The notes beneath the pieces were generated by a model. The model searched no databases. It was not told where the DNA came from and saw nothing but the letters and a program-made list of their open reading frames with translations. This document shows, piece after piece, positions 26,055 through 35,012 of a DNA stretch of 64,000 nt; the stretch's first letter is position 1; each line of letters starts with the position of its first letter. Source of the DNA: Nocardioides conyzicola (GTDB lineage: Bacteria > Actinomycetota > Actinomycetes > Propionibacteriales > Nocardioidaceae); contig NZ_BAABKM010000002.1 in NCBI RefSeq assembly GCF_039543825.1, positions 652,133 to 716,132 on the forward strand. The letters are read 5' to 3'. Made by a program: the position numbers and the translations under genes.

Positions 26055-26741
26055 TTACTTGGACTGGGTGTTCACCGTGATCGTGGCGATACCCACCAGC
26101 AGCCCAGGCTTGACGGCGTCGGTCTTGAACGTCTGGTTCAGCAGGGGTGCGGCGTCCTCGGAGATCTCGACCTTGGTGCCGGTCAGGATCGCGTTGCCGC
26201 CGTCGGTCTTGAGCGGCTCGAGGGTGCGGCCGTCGAGCTGGAAGAGGAACGCGTTCGTGACGGCGACCTTGCCGTTCACCGTCACGTCGCCGTAGACACG
26301 GGAGACGCCCGGGTCGACGTTGAAGTTCGTGAGCTCGACCTTGGTGCCGCCGGCGGTCAGCGACAGGCCGGAGCCCTCGTGCTGGATCTGGCCGATGACG
26401 TACGGCGAGACCTGGCCCGGCTTGAACACGGTCACGTTGCCGCCGGTGATCGGGAAGATCAGCGAGCCGTCCTCGAGCTTCGCGGTGCCGACGACACCCG
26501 GCGTGAGCTTGAGGCTGGTCAGGGCGTCGACGAAGCCCTGGTCGAGCTTGATGGCGGTCGTCTCACCCTGGAGGGAGTCGATCGAGGCCACCGGCTTGGG
26601 AGCCGCCTGCGAGGAGCTCGAGCTCGAGTCCGAGCCGGCGCTGTCGGAGCTGCTGCACGCGGCGAGCGGGGTGGCGACCAGCGCGGCGAGGGCGAACGCA
26701 GCGAGGGTGCGCTTGGCAGTGAAGTTCTTGGTGGTGCGCAT
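26055..26741 (-). CDS. lipoprotein of unknown function
   Basis: 228 residues. The signal AAFALAALVATPLAAC ends in a lipobox Cys at about 29, followed by a Ser-rich linker. The mature part is beta-rich: GSLIFPITGGNVTVFKPGQ, GQIQHEGSGLSLTAGGTKVE and the terminal NAILTGTKVEISEDAAPLLN. This looks like a repeating extracellular beta domain. I do not recognise a named family. It sits between heme genes chdC and cgoX, which might hint at a heme-related surface role, but that is only context. ATTGG/CCAAT boxes lie upstream at 26809-26836. Confidence 0.65.
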   Translation of the reverse strand: MRTTKNFTAKRTLAAFALAALVATPLAACSSSDSAGSDSSSSSSQAAPKPVASIDSLQGETTAIKLDQGFVDALTSLKLTPGVVGTAKLEDGSLIFPITGGNVTVFKPGQVSPYVIGQIQHEGSGLSLTAGGTKVELTNFNVDPGVSRVYGDVTVNGKVAVTNAFLFQLDGRTLEPLKTDGGNAILTGTKVEISEDAAPLLNQTFKTDAVKPGLLVGIATITVNTQSK

Positions 26742-26808
26742 GGGAAGCTTCTTCCGTTGGGAGTCTCGTTCTCTTGACGGAAGTGGTTCGCCACGGCTCC
26801 AGCATCGG

Positions 26809-26836
26809 ATTGGACGGAAACCCAATGAATATTGGG
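26809..26836. promoter_or_regulatory. ATTGG/CCAAT repeat, candidate operator
   Basis: ATTGG-N8-CCAAT-N4-ATTGG. The last two units form the palindrome CCCAAT-GAAT-ATTGGG (26821-26836). It is AT-rich for this genome and sits 70-95 bases upstream of the lipoprotein start, just past the cgoX stop. Confidence 0.4.
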
Positions 26837-26846
26837 CTTTCGGCAA

Positions 26847-28184
26847 TCACCCCACGATGAGCGCACTCGCGGCCGCGTGAGCGGACGCGATCACGGCGGG
26901 GATGCCGACCCCGTCGTAGGCGGCGCCGCAGACGGCGAGACCGGGTACGGCGCCGACCGCCGAGCGGATCCGGGCGACCCGGTCGAGGTGCCCGACGGCG
27001 TACTGCGGGAGCCCCCCGCCCCAGCGCTGCACGTGGGTGTCGACGGGGGTTGCCGTCACGCCGACGGCGTCGTGCAGGTCGGCCAACGACCACGCGACCA
27101 GCTCGTCGTCGGAGGCCTGCAGGGCCGTCGCCTCGCCGTACCGACCGAGCGAGGTGCGGAGCAGGAGCAGGTCTCCCCCATCGGCAGCGCCGGCCGTGCG
27201 GACCCAGCCCCACTTGGCGAACGAGAAGGTCGACGCCTTGATCCGGCGGCGGTCGACGGGCGGCACCAGGAAGCCCGAGGAGTCGGTGGCCGCGAGCGCC
27301 GGCACCGACGACGCGGCGAGGGCGAGGGTCACGACCGCCATCGAGGCGTACTCGATCGCGCCGAGCTCGGTGGCCGCCGCCGGGGCGACCGAGGCGAGCA
27401 GCCGGGCCGACGGCGCCGCCGGGGTCGCGAGCACCACGGCGTCCGCCGCGATGACCTCCGGGGAGGTCGTCGGCCCGACGGTCACCGCGAAGCCGGTCGG
27501 CGTCCGGACCAGCTCGCGCACCGTCGCGCCGAGGCGTACGTCGAGCCCGCCGGCGAGCGCTTCCGGGAGCTTGGCCATGCCACCGGGGATGCCGGCGAAG
27601 ACGGGCACGTCCACGACCGGCGGCGGCAGCACCGCGCCCTCGGCGAGGGCCACCATCTGCGGCACGGTGGCGCGCACGGACAGGCGCCGCGCGTCCCCGG
27701 CGTACACGCCACCGAGCAACGGCTCGACGAGACGGTCGGTGACCTCGGGGCCGAAGCGGCGGTCGACCAGGTCCCCGACGGACAGGTCCCCGTCGACCGG
27801 CGCGGGGGTCATCGCGCGGAAGCGGTCCAGCCCTTCCGGCGACAGCACCCCGGAGGCCGCGAGCTGGTCGGCGTCGAGCGGGACGCCCATCAGGGAGCGC
27901 GGCAGCGGCCGGAGCGCGTCGCGGGTCCAGATCCGCGACGAGGCGGTCGTCGGGTGCTCGATCGGGAGCCCGAGCGAGCGCGTCAGCCCGACCCCCTCGG
28001 GGCGGCGGTTGAGCATCGCCTCGGCGCCGACGTCGACGGTCACCCCGGCGACGGTGGCCCGCAGCAGCTTGCCGCCGACGCGGGTGGCCGACTCGAGGAC
28101 GAGCACGTCGTGCCCGGCGGCGGCGAGGTCACGGGCGGCGGTCAGTCCGGCGACGCCGGCTCCGACCACCACGACCTTGCCCAT
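26847..28184 (-). CDS. cgoX: coproporphyrinogen III oxidase CgoX (HemY/HemG type)
   Basis: A 445-residue FAD-dependent oxidase. The dinucleotide-binding N-terminus is VVVGAGVAGLTAARDLAAAGH with the downstream Glu in LVLESATRVGGKL. The family segments VEPLLGGVYAGDARRLSVRA (about 150-169) and GLAVCGAAYDGVGIPAVIAS near the end (FAD closure) are present. In Gram-positive actinobacteria the substrate is coproporphyrinogen III, not protoporphyrinogen. The next gene in its direction is the lipoprotein, then chdC. Confidence 0.92.
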   Translation of the reverse strand: MGKVVVVGAGVAGLTAARDLAAAGHDVLVLESATRVGGKLLRATVAGVTVDVGAEAMLNRRPEGVGLTRSLGLPIEHPTTASSRIWTRDALRPLPRSLMGVPLDADQLAASGVLSPEGLDRFRAMTPAPVDGDLSVGDLVDRRFGPEVTDRLVEPLLGGVYAGDARRLSVRATVPQMVALAEGAVLPPPVVDVPVFAGIPGGMAKLPEALAGGLDVRLGATVRELVRTPTGFAVTVGPTTSPEVIAADAVVLATPAAPSARLLASVAPAAATELGAIEYASMAVVTLALAASSVPALAATDSSGFLVPPVDRRRIKASTFSFAKWGWVRTAGAADGGDLLLLRTSLGRYGEATALQASDDELVAWSLADLHDAVGVTATPVDTHVQRWGGGLPQYAVGHLDRVARIRSAVGAVPGLAVCGAAYDGVGIPAVIASAHAAASALIVG

Positions 28185-28205
28185 GGATCAACCATGTCAG
28201 ACCGC

Positions 28206-28715
28206 TCAGGCGGAGTCGGCGAGCGTCCCGAACGCGCTGCGGTGGAAGACCAGCGGCTGCGACGTGTCGGCGTGCTCGATGGCGTGCAGCTGCAGCAGCA
28301 CGATGGTGTGGTCGCCGGCCTCGACCTCGTTGTAGATGGTGCAGTCGAACATCGCGAGGCCGTCGTCGAGCGTCACGGCTCCGTCACCGGTGGTCGTGAC
28401 CGCGAGGCCGTCGAACCGGTGCTCCAGGGGGCCGGCCAGCTGCCGGCAGACGTCGCCGTGGTGGTCGGCGAGGATCGTCACGCCGAGGTGGGCCGCCTGG
28501 CGCAGCGACGGCCACGTCTTGGACGTGTTCGCGACCGAGAAGGACACCAGCGCGGGGTCGAGGCTCACCGACGTGAACGAGCTGGCGGCCAGGCCGACCA
28601 GCTGCCCGTCGACCTCCGAGGCCACCGCGACGACGCCGCTCGGGAAGACGCCGAAGGCCTCGCGGAGGCGCTCGGCGTCGAGGTCCTGGTTGGTGGTCAG
28701 CGGGATGGAGGTCAT
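28206..28715 (-). CDS. flavin reductase-like FMN-binding protein
   Basis: 169 residues of the flavin reductase-like (HpaC/NTAB) family: FGVFPSGVVAVASEVDGQLV, then LAASSFTSVSLDPALVSFSV, the classic S-F-x-S-V-S-L-x-P-x-L signature, and GDHTIVLLQLHAIE. It supplies reduced flavin to a two-component monooxygenase. The ATG overlaps the stop of the FMN reductase gene (ATGA). It is third in the operon with the LLM monooxygenase at 29224-30384. Confidence 0.88.
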   Translation of the reverse strand: MTSIPLTTNQDLDAERLREAFGVFPSGVVAVASEVDGQLVGLAASSFTSVSLDPALVSFSVANTSKTWPSLRQAAHLGVTILADHHGDVCRQLAGPLEHRFDGLAVTTTGDGAVTLDDGLAMFDCTIYNEVEAGDHTIVLLQLHAIEHADTSQPLVFHRSAFGTLADSA

Positions 28716-29227
28716 GCCGAGGCTCCTGTCCTGCTCCGGAGGAGAGCCGTGATCGTGGGCAGGGACAGCTCGAGCCAGTGCGCGTACGCCGCGGGGTCGT
28801 CGTACGCCGAGTCGACGACGTACAGCCCCTTGGTCGCGACGACGCCGCCGATCTCGGTGAGCACCGGCCGCAGCGTGAGCTCGGGTGCCAGCGCGTGTCC
28901 AGGCCCGGCCCCGAGCATGAGGGGTACGGCGATGCCGCCGAGCCCGTCGGTCGCGAACCGGTCGAGGAAGAGCTTGAGGAGCCCGGTGTAGGTGCCCTTG
29001 TAGGTCGGGGACGCGAAGACCACGAGGTCGGCCGCTCCGACGCCAGCGACCAGCTCGGCCACCTGCTCGTCCTTCCAGTCGAGGATCGCCGCACCGAGGT
29101 CGGCGAGGTCCACGACGAGGTCGGGCGCCTGGCCGGACAGCTCGGTGGCGACGTACGTCGCGGCGTCGAGCGTGCGGCTCTGCGGCTTGGGGTTGCCGAC
29201 GACCACCGCGACCTGCAGCCCGGTCAC
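28712..29227 (-). CDS. NAD(P)H-dependent FMN reductase (SsuE/MsuE-like)
   Basis: 171 residues with a flavodoxin-like fold. VAVVVGNPKPQSRTL at the N-terminus is the phosphate loop (G-N-P-K-P-x-S), and VVFASPTYKGTYTGLLKLFLDR is the S-P-x-Y-K-G-x-x-T-G-L-L-K motif of SsuE-type reductases. It provides FMNH2 to the LLM monooxygenase encoded just upstream, whose stop it overlaps by 4 bases. Presence of a second reductase directly after it is notable. Confidence 0.9.
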   Translation of the reverse strand: MTGLQVAVVVGNPKPQSRTLDAATYVATELSGQAPDLVVDLADLGAAILDWKDEQVAELVAGVGAADLVVFASPTYKGTYTGLLKLFLDRFATDGLGGIAVPLMLGAGPGHALAPELTLRPVLTEIGGVVATKGLYVVDSAYDDPAAYAHWLELSLPTITALLRSRTGASA

Positions 29228-30384
29228 GACGCGGCCTTCGAGGAGCCGAACGGGACGGAGGCCGTCACCGAGTGCTGCGGCGTCGGGTGCTGCCAGAGCC
29301 CTCGGCGGGTCAGCTCGGGCAGCACGCCCTCGCCGAACCAGTAGGACTCCTCGAGGTGCGGGTAGCCCGAGAGCACGAACTCGGAGATGCCGACCGCCTG
29401 GTACTGCTCGATCAGGTCGGCGATCTCGGCGTGGCTGCCGACCATCGCGGTGCCGGCGCCGCCGCGGACCAGGCCGACACCGGCCCAGAGGTTGGGGTGG
29501 ATCTCGAGGCCGTCCTTGGAGCCCTGGTTGAGCTGGAGCATCCGGGCCTGGCCGACGGACTCGCTCTTCCTCAGGCCGTCCTGGACCCGGGCGATCTCCT
29601 CATCGGAGATGTGGGCGAGCAGGCGGTCCGCCTCGGCCCATGCCTCGTCGGAGGTGTCACGGGCGATGGTGTGCAGCCGGATGCCGAACCGGATCTGTCC
29701 CTCGCGGCCCTCGTCGGCGGCCAGCTTGCGGATCCACTCGACCTTCTCGGCGACGGCGGCCGGCGGCTCGCCCCAGGTGAGGTAGACGTCGACGTGCTTG
29801 GCCGCGACCTTGCCGGCCGCCGGCGACGAGCCGCCGAAGTAGATCTGGGGCAACGGGTCCGGGATCTGGGTGAGCACCGCGTCCTCGACGTGCAGGTGCT
29901 TGCCCTCGAAGGTGACCGAGTCGCCGGTCCAGAGCCGCCGGACGATGGTGAGGAACTCGTCGCAGCGCTCGTAGCGACCGTCCTTGTCCAGGAAGTCGCC
30001 GAACATCCGCTGCTCCTTGCTCTCCCCGCCGGTGACGACGTTGAGGGCGACGCGGCCGCCGGTGAGGTTCTGGAAGGAGCCCGCCATCTGGGCGGCGATG
30101 AACGGCGAGGTGAGCCCGGGCCGGAACGCGACCAGGAACTTCAGCCGCTCCGAGACCTGGCTGATCATCGCGGTGGTCACCCAGGCGTCCTCGCACCAGG
30201 CACCCGTCGGGGTCAGCGCGGCCTCGAAGCCCAGCTGCTCGGCGCTCCGGGCGATCTGCCCGAGGTACGGCACGGACGCCGGGCGCCCGGCGGCGCCGGC
30301 CTCGACGCCGTGGCCGCCACCGACGACCTGCCGGCCGTCGCCGCCGTTGGTGGGCAGGAACCAGTGGAACTTGAGCTCTGACAT
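29224..30384 (-). CDS. LLM-class FMNH2-dependent monooxygenase (SsuD-like)
   Basis: 386 residues of the bacterial luciferase-like fold, close to alkanesulfonate monooxygenase. Landmarks are KFHWFLPTNGGDGRQV, AEQLGFEAALTPTGAWCED, FRPGLTSPFIAAQMAGSFQN, GGRVALNVVTGGES, and IYFGGSSPAAGKVAAKHVDV. It would cleave a C-S bond in organosulfonates or a similar sulfone, releasing sulfite. First gene of a three-gene operon with two flavin reductases. No ABC transporter for sulfonates is present. Tandem GTCTAT hexamers lie about 35 bases upstream. Confidence 0.88.
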   Translation of the reverse strand: MSELKFHWFLPTNGGDGRQVVGGGHGVEAGAAGRPASVPYLGQIARSAEQLGFEAALTPTGAWCEDAWVTTAMISQVSERLKFLVAFRPGLTSPFIAAQMAGSFQNLTGGRVALNVVTGGESKEQRMFGDFLDKDGRYERCDEFLTIVRRLWTGDSVTFEGKHLHVEDAVLTQIPDPLPQIYFGGSSPAAGKVAAKHVDVYLTWGEPPAAVAEKVEWIRKLAADEGREGQIRFGIRLHTIARDTSDEAWAEADRLLAHISDEEIARVQDGLRKSESVGQARMLQLNQGSKDGLEIHPNLWAGVGLVRGGAGTAMVGSHAEIADLIEQYQAVGISEFVLSGYPHLEESYWFGEGVLPELTRRGLWQHPTPQHSVTASVPFGSSKAAS

Positions 30385-30416
30385 GACGTCCTTCCGGCAG
30401 TGTGGTGACCGTGCTC

Positions 30417-30434
30417 GTCCATGTCTATGTCTAT
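30417..30434. promoter_or_regulatory. tandem hexamer repeat upstream of monooxygenase operon
   Basis: GTCCAT-GTCTAT-GTCTAT, three contiguous hexamers (read ATAGAC on the coding strand), 33-50 bases upstream of the monooxygenase ATG. It overlaps the probable promoter, in an AT-richer patch. The rest of the 209-base gap shows nothing else clear. Confidence 0.35.
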
Positions 30435-30593
30435 CAGAGTGCTTGAATTAAGGCCGGATGCAAGGCTGGCTGGGTCACCGCGCTCACAGCTCCGACGGAG
30501 GGGTGAGAGGCATGACCTGTCACCGATGCAGATCGACCAGCCGGAGTTCATCGCCGCGGGAACCGATCCTGTGGCGGCGCCGTCCGACCGGGC

Positions 30594-31517
30594 ATGACCC
30601 AGACGCCCACTCGCCTCCTGCTCCCCGCGCTGCTCGTGACGGCGCTCGCTCTCACCGGCTGCTCCGGCGGCGGCGGTGAGGATGACTCCGGCGGTTCGAG
30701 CTCCGTCGCCGCCGACGCGCCCGCGGCCGAGCGCCAGGGCAACCAGCTCGTCGACGGCGACAACGTCGACAGCATCGCGTCGAAGCCGGACGAGGGGTCG
30801 CGCGCCGAGCCCGTGGTCGCGGAGCAGCAGGCGCTCATCCGCAAGGGCAGCATCGCGCTGCAGGCCGACGACGTGGGTCAGGCCCAGATCGACGTGCAGA
30901 AGGTCGTCGACCGCCACTCCGGGCAGGTCACCGACGAGAACAGCCAGTCCGACAAGGACGGCGAGCCGACCTACACCCGGATGGTGCTGCGGATCCCGTC
31001 CGACGAGTTCGACGAGGCCGTCGGCGAGCTCAAGGCCATCGGCAAGCTCGAGGACGCGAAGACCAAGCAGGAGGACGTCACCACCCAGGTGATCGACGTG
31101 CAGACCCGGTTGCGGGTGCAGAAGCGCAGCATCGCCCGGATCACCGTGCTCTTCCAGCAGGCGACCAGCATCCGCGACATCATGGCGATCGAGTCCGAGC
31201 TCTCGCAGCGGCAGGCCGACCTGGACGCCCTCGAGCAGCAGGCCGCCTACCTCGCGGACCAGACCTCGATGTCGACGATCGCCGTCAGCATCGACCGGAC
31301 CCCGGACAAGAAGGCGGCGGCGGCCGAGGACGAGGACGACGCCGGCTTCGTCGCCGGGCTCAAGGCCGGCTGGGGCGCCCTGTCGACCTTCGCCGTCGGG
31401 CTCGCCACCGCCCTCGGCGCACTGCTGCCGTGGCTGGTCGTGGTCCTTATCGTGGGCATCCCGACGCTGCTGCTGGTCCGGGCCCTGCGACGGCGTACGC
31501 CTCAGTCGAGCGGGTAG
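30594..31517 (+). CDS. DUF4349 lipoprotein
   Basis: 307 residues. Lipobox VTALALTGC gives a lipidated Cys at about 23, followed by a Gly/Ser linker. DUF4349 covers about 70-290: [40 protein letters not shown], then a coiled coil (about 165-215; [19 protein letters not shown]) and [13 protein letters not shown]-terminal membrane helix (about 275-298) is followed by a basic tail. It is thus anchored at both ends. Function is unknown. It overlaps the convergent hemE by 16 bases. Confidence 0.85.
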   Translation: MTQTPTRLLLPALLVTALALTGCSGGGGEDDSGGSSSVAADAPAAERQGNQLVDGDNVDSIASKPDEGSRAEPVVAEQQALIRKGSIALQADDVGQAQIDVQKVVDRHSGQVTDENSQSDKDGEPTYTRMVLRIPSDEFDEAVGELKAIGKLEDAKTKQEDVTTQVIDVQTRLRVQKRSIARITVLFQQATSIRDIMAIESELSQRQADLDALEQQAAYLADQTSMSTIAVSIDRTPDKKAAAAEDEDDAGFVAGLKAGWGALSTFAVGLATALGALLPWLVVVLIVGIPTLLLVRALRRRTPQSSG

Positions 31518-32545
31518 CCCTGGACGAACTCGGTCAGCCGCTTGAGCTGGTCGGGGTCGGTGGACGGCAGGACGCCGTGGCCGAGGTTGAAGACGTGGCC
31601 ACGGGCGGCCCGCCCGGCCTCGATCACCTCGGCGGCGCGCGAGGTCATCACCTCGGTGGGGGCGAAGACCAGGGTCGGGTCGAGGTTGCCCTGCACGGAC
31701 CGGTCGCCGACCCGCGCGATGGCGTCGTCGAGCGGGGTGCGCCAGTCGACGCCGACCACGTCGGCGCCGGCCTCGCCCATCAGGCCGAGCAGGTTCGACG
31801 TACCGACGCCGAAGTGGATGCGCGGCACCCCGAGCGCACCGGCCCGCTGCAGCACCCAGGACGAGTGCGGCATCACGTGCTCGCGGTAGTCGCGCGGGGT
31901 GAGCGCGCCGGCCCACGAGTCGAAGAGTTGGACGGCGGAGGCACCGGCGGCGACCTGCACCTCGAGGTACGCCGCGGAGATGCCCCTGATCTTGCGCATC
32001 AGCGCGTCCCAGACGTCGGGGGCGCCGAACATCATGGCCTTGGTCTTGGCGTGGTCCTTCGACGGACCGCCCTCGACCAGGTACGACGCGACCGTGAACG
32101 GTGCGCCCGCGAACCCGATCAGCGGCGTACCGCCGAGCTCGGCGACCAGGCCGCGCACCGCCGCCGTGATGTACGGGACGTGCTCCGCGGTGAGGTCGGG
32201 GATCGCCGCGACGTCGGCCAGGCTGCGGACGGGCTTCGCGACCACCGGGCCGATGCCGGGCTTGATGTCGAGGTCGACCCCGATCGCCTTGAGCGGGAGC
32301 ACGATGTCGGAGAAGAAGATGGCCGCGTCGACGCCGTACCGACGCACCGGCTGGAGCGTGATCTCGACGACCAGCTCCGGGTCCATGCAGGAGTCCAGCA
32401 TGCCGACGCCCTCGCGGATGGCGAGGTACTCGGGCAGCGACCGGCCCGCCTGACGCATGAACCAGACCGGCGTGTGCGGGACGGGCTCGCCGCGGACCGC
32501 CTTGAGGAAAGCACTGTTGCGGAGGTCCTCGTGCGGGTCGGGCAT
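31502..32545 (-). CDS. hemE: uroporphyrinogen decarboxylase HemE
   Basis: A 347-residue enzyme that converts uroporphyrinogen III to coproporphyrinogen III. It has the family signatures [15 protein letters not shown] (about 25-39), [20 protein letters not shown] (about 80-99) and [17 protein letters not shown] (about 142-158). Start ATG at 32545 gives the normal N-terminus [18 protein letters not shown]. It belongs to the same pathway as cgoX and chdC, but is separated from them by the monooxygenase operon and DUF4349. It is divergent from DUF3000 across 70 bases. Confidence 0.96.
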   Translation of the reverse strand: MPDPHEDLRNSAFLKAVRGEPVPHTPVWFMRQAGRSLPEYLAIREGVGMLDSCMDPELVVEITLQPVRRYGVDAAIFFSDIVLPLKAIGVDLDIKPGIGPVVAKPVRSLADVAAIPDLTAEHVPYITAAVRGLVAELGGTPLIGFAGAPFTVASYLVEGGPSKDHAKTKAMMFGAPDVWDALMRKIRGISAAYLEVQVAAGASAVQLFDSWAGALTPRDYREHVMPHSSWVLQRAGALGVPRIHFGVGTSNLLGLMGEAGADVVGVDWRTPLDDAIARVGDRSVQGNLDPTLVFAPTEVMTSRAAEVIEAGRAARGHVFNLGHGVLPSTDPDQLKRLTEFVQGYPLD

Positions 32546-32615
32546 GGACGAAGCCTCGCAGGTGAGTCGGCGTGTTCGCACATCGGCAGCGCACGGGCCG
32601 ACTTACTGTGAGGAC

Positions 32616-33254
32616 ATGGTGGTCGGGCAGGAGACACACCCGGCAACGGGTGCGAGCACGGCTCCGGCCGAGTTCCGCGAGGCCGTGGCCACCATGCACG
32701 CTGCCCGGTTGCGGCCGGAGATCCTGTGCGAGGAGATGCCGGCGCCCCAGCGGATCGCCCCCTGGGCGTCCGCCCTCTCGGCCGACGTGACCGTCGACGG
32801 TGTCGACGTCGGGACCGGCCGGATCATCCTGCTCCACGACCCCGCAGGCAACGAGGCGTGGTCGGGCACCTTCCGCTGCGTCGCCTACGCCCGCGCCGAG
32901 GTCGACCTCGAGCTGATCACCGACCCGATGCTGGCGATGGTCGGCTGGACCTGGCTCACCGAGGCGCTCGACGAGCACGGTGCGTCGTACGTCGCCGCCT
33001 CGGGTACCGTCACCCGCGTGGCCACCGAGAGCTTTGGCGGGATGGCCGACGAGGGCGGCACCGCCCAGATCGAGATCCGGGCGTCCTGGACGCCCGTGGC
33101 TCCCGAGGACGCGCCCGACCTGGCGCCGCTCGACCTCGCCCCGCACGTCGAGGCGTGGGGCGAGCTCCTGTGCACCTCCGCCGGACTCCCGCCGGTCCCC
33201 GACGGCGTGGCCGTGATGCCCAGCCGGCGCGGCCAGCGCGGCGGCGGTCGCTGA
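32616..33254 (+). CDS. DUF3000 protein
   Basis: 212 residues. The actinobacterial DUF3000 pattern is visible: EFREAVATMHAARLRPEILC, EEMPAPQRIAPWASALSADV, LHDPAGNEAWSGTFRCVAYA and DPMLAMVGWTWLTEAL. The function is unknown. The family is almost always next to RNase D and hemE in actinobacteria, as here: rnd begins 4 bases downstream. GAGGA lies directly upstream of the ATG at 32616. Confidence 0.9.
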   Translation: MVVGQETHPATGASTAPAEFREAVATMHAARLRPEILCEEMPAPQRIAPWASALSADVTVDGVDVGTGRIILLHDPAGNEAWSGTFRCVAYARAEVDLELITDPMLAMVGWTWLTEALDEHGASYVAASGTVTRVATESFGGMADEGGTAQIEIRASWTPVAPEDAPDLAPLDLAPHVEAWGELLCTSAGLPPVPDGVAVMPSRRGQRGGGR

Positions 33255-33258
33255 CCCG

Positions 33259-34545
33259 ATGACCGAAGAAGAGACCACCGCGCCCGCTCCCCCTCCCCCG
33301 CCGCTGCTCACCCTGCGCGACGGCCTGCCGCCGGTCATCGAGACCCCGGAGGCCCTGGCCGAGATGTGCGAGCAGCTGGCGTCCGGCACCGGTCCGGTGG
33401 CGATCGACGCGGAGCGTGCGTCGGGCTACCGCTACTCGTCCCGCGCCTACCTGATCCAGCTGCGGCGGGAGGGCACGACGACGTTCCTCGTCGACCCGAT
33501 CGCCTTCGAGTCGCTCGAGCCGCTCCAACGCACGCTCGAGGGCACCGAGTGGATCCTGCACGCGGCGACCCAGGACCTGCCGTGCCTCAACGAGGTCGGG
33601 CTCTACCCGACGGAGCTCTTCGACACCGAGCTCGCCGGCCGTCTCCTCGGCTATCCCCGGGTCGGGCTCGCGACGCTGGTCGAGACCCTGCTCGGCTTCC
33701 ACCTCGCCAAGGAGCACTCCGCCGTCGACTGGTCGACCCGGCCGCTGCCGGTGCCGTGGCTGGAGTACGCCGCGCTCGACGTCGAGGTCCTCGTCGAGCT
33801 GCGCGACCTGCTCGCCGCCGAGCTCGTGGAGACGGGCAAGGACCAGTGGGCCCAGCAGGAGTTCGACTACCTGCGCAGCTTCGTCCCCGCCGTACGCGTC
33901 GACGCGTGGCGGCGTACGTCCGGCGTCCACCGGGTCCGCGGCCGACGCGCGCTCGGCGCCGTACGCGAGCTGTGGGAGACGCGCAACGAGATCGCCGAGC
34001 AGCGCGACGTGACGCCCGGCCGGATCCTGCCGGACGCCGCGATCATCGCCGCGGCGACGGCACTCCCGACCGACCGCGACGCGCTGCTGGCGACGAAGGG
34101 CTTCCACGGCCGCGGTGCCGACCGCTACGCCTCCCGCTGGGTCGCCGCCCTGACCCGCGCCGCCGAGCTCGACGAGGACGACCTGCCGACCCGCGCCCCG
34201 CGCGGCGACGGGCCCCCGCTGCCGCGCGCCTGGGCCGAGAAGGACCCCGTCGCCGCCCGCCGTCTCGTCCTGGCCCGCGAGGCGCTCGCCGAGCTCGCCC
34301 AGGAGCAGCACCTCCCCGTCGAGAACGTCCTCACGCCCGACTACCTCCGCCGCACGCTCTGGACACCGCCGTCCTCCCGCGACCCGGAGAAGCTCGCCGC
34401 CGCCGTCGCCGACCAGCTCGCCGGGTACGGCGCCCGTCCGTGGCAGATCGACCTCGCCGGCCCGGTCCTCGTCGACGCGATCCTCACCGCCGACGTCGAG
34501 CCCGAGGTCGTCGTGCCCGACTCCGACGCCGACTCCGACGCCTGA
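33259..34545 (+). CDS. rnd: ribonuclease D
   Basis: A 428-residue 3'-5' exoribonuclease for tRNA and stable RNA trimming. The DEDD motifs are AIDAERASGYRYSSRAYLIQ (Exo I, about 49-68), LHAATQDLPCL (Exo II) and EYAALDVEVLVEL (Exo III, D-x(3)-D-type). An HRDC domain follows at about 210-295 (LGAVRELWETRNEIAEQRDV). The tail is acidic. It is coupled to DUF3000 with 4 bases between. It may also act on other structured RNAs. Confidence 0.93.
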   Translation: MTEEETTAPAPPPPPLLTLRDGLPPVIETPEALAEMCEQLASGTGPVAIDAERASGYRYSSRAYLIQLRREGTTTFLVDPIAFESLEPLQRTLEGTEWILHAATQDLPCLNEVGLYPTELFDTELAGRLLGYPRVGLATLVETLLGFHLAKEHSAVDWSTRPLPVPWLEYAALDVEVLVELRDLLAAELVETGKDQWAQQEFDYLRSFVPAVRVDAWRRTSGVHRVRGRRALGAVRELWETRNEIAEQRDVTPGRILPDAAIIAAATALPTDRDALLATKGFHGRGADRYASRWVAALTRAAELDEDDLPTRAPRGDGPPLPRAWAEKDPVAARRLVLAREALAELAQEQHLPVENVLTPDYLRRTLWTPPSSRDPEKLAAAVADQLAGYGARPWQIDLAGPVLVDAILTADVEPEVVVPDSDADSDA

Positions 34546-34557
34546 CCTCGGCTGCTC

Positions 34558-34917
34558 TCACTGGCCGTAGGAGTACCGCAGGTCTGCGAACAGCAGCTCG
34601 CTGAGCCGGCGCCGTAGTCCGCGTGCTGTGATCTCGTCGGGCGGCTCGTCCGGCGTGAGCAAGCGGAATCGCACCCTTGTGTCCATCCCCCCGCCGTCGG
34701 CGAGGTCCAGGTGCACCTGGTCACGCGGCCTGGCTGGCCAGAGCGATGTCCACACGACCCGCACCGGATGCTCCGCCTCGACCAGCTCCGGCTCGACCTC
34801 ATCGTCCAGCAGCCGCAGCCACGGCCGGGCACCCGGCTGGTGCGGTTCGGTCAGCGATCCCCAGACGATCGTGGGTGGCGGCGGCAGTCGGTTGCTCCGG
34901 GACGCGATCTCGATCAC
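34558..34917 (-). CDS. SRPBCC-like small protein
   Basis: 119 residues. IEIASRSNRLPPPPTIVWGS at the start and VRVVWTSLWPARPRDQVHLD resemble the helix-grip (START/Bet v1, SRPBCC) fold of small actinobacterial proteins. A fold-level assignment is all that can be supported. GTG start. It converges with rnd, with a 12-base gap. Confidence 0.6.
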   Translation of the reverse strand: MIEIASRSNRLPPPPTIVWGSLTEPHQPGARPWLRLLDDEVEPELVEAEHPVRVVWTSLWPARPRDQVHLDLADGGGMDTRVRFRLLTPDEPPDEITARGLRRRLSELLFADLRYSYGQ

Positions 34918-34984
34918 TCGAGCAGGCTAGGTCCGCAGCCGGACGCGGGCCACCGAGATATCGCGCCTCTGGACATGGCTGTGG

Positions 34985-35007
34985 CCCCGCCGGCGGTGCC
35001 GGCGGGG
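34985..35007. terminator. terminator hairpin after DUF222-HNH copy 2
   Basis: CCCCGCCGGC-GGT-GCCGGCGGGG, a perfect 10-bp stem, ends 6 bases from the stop of the minus-strand HNH gene. Confidence 0.7.
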
Positions 35008-35012
35008 TGTGG

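Noticed and set aside
30458..30679. Small gene in the gap upstream of DUF4349
   Set aside because: It overlaps the DUF4349 start in another frame, has an Arg/Ser-rich product and no ribosome binding site.
30213..33389. Very long minus-strand frame spanning hemE, DUF4349 and DUF3000
   Set aside because: It crosses several well-supported genes in other frames and has Arg/Gly/Ala-rich composition typical of a shadow frame.
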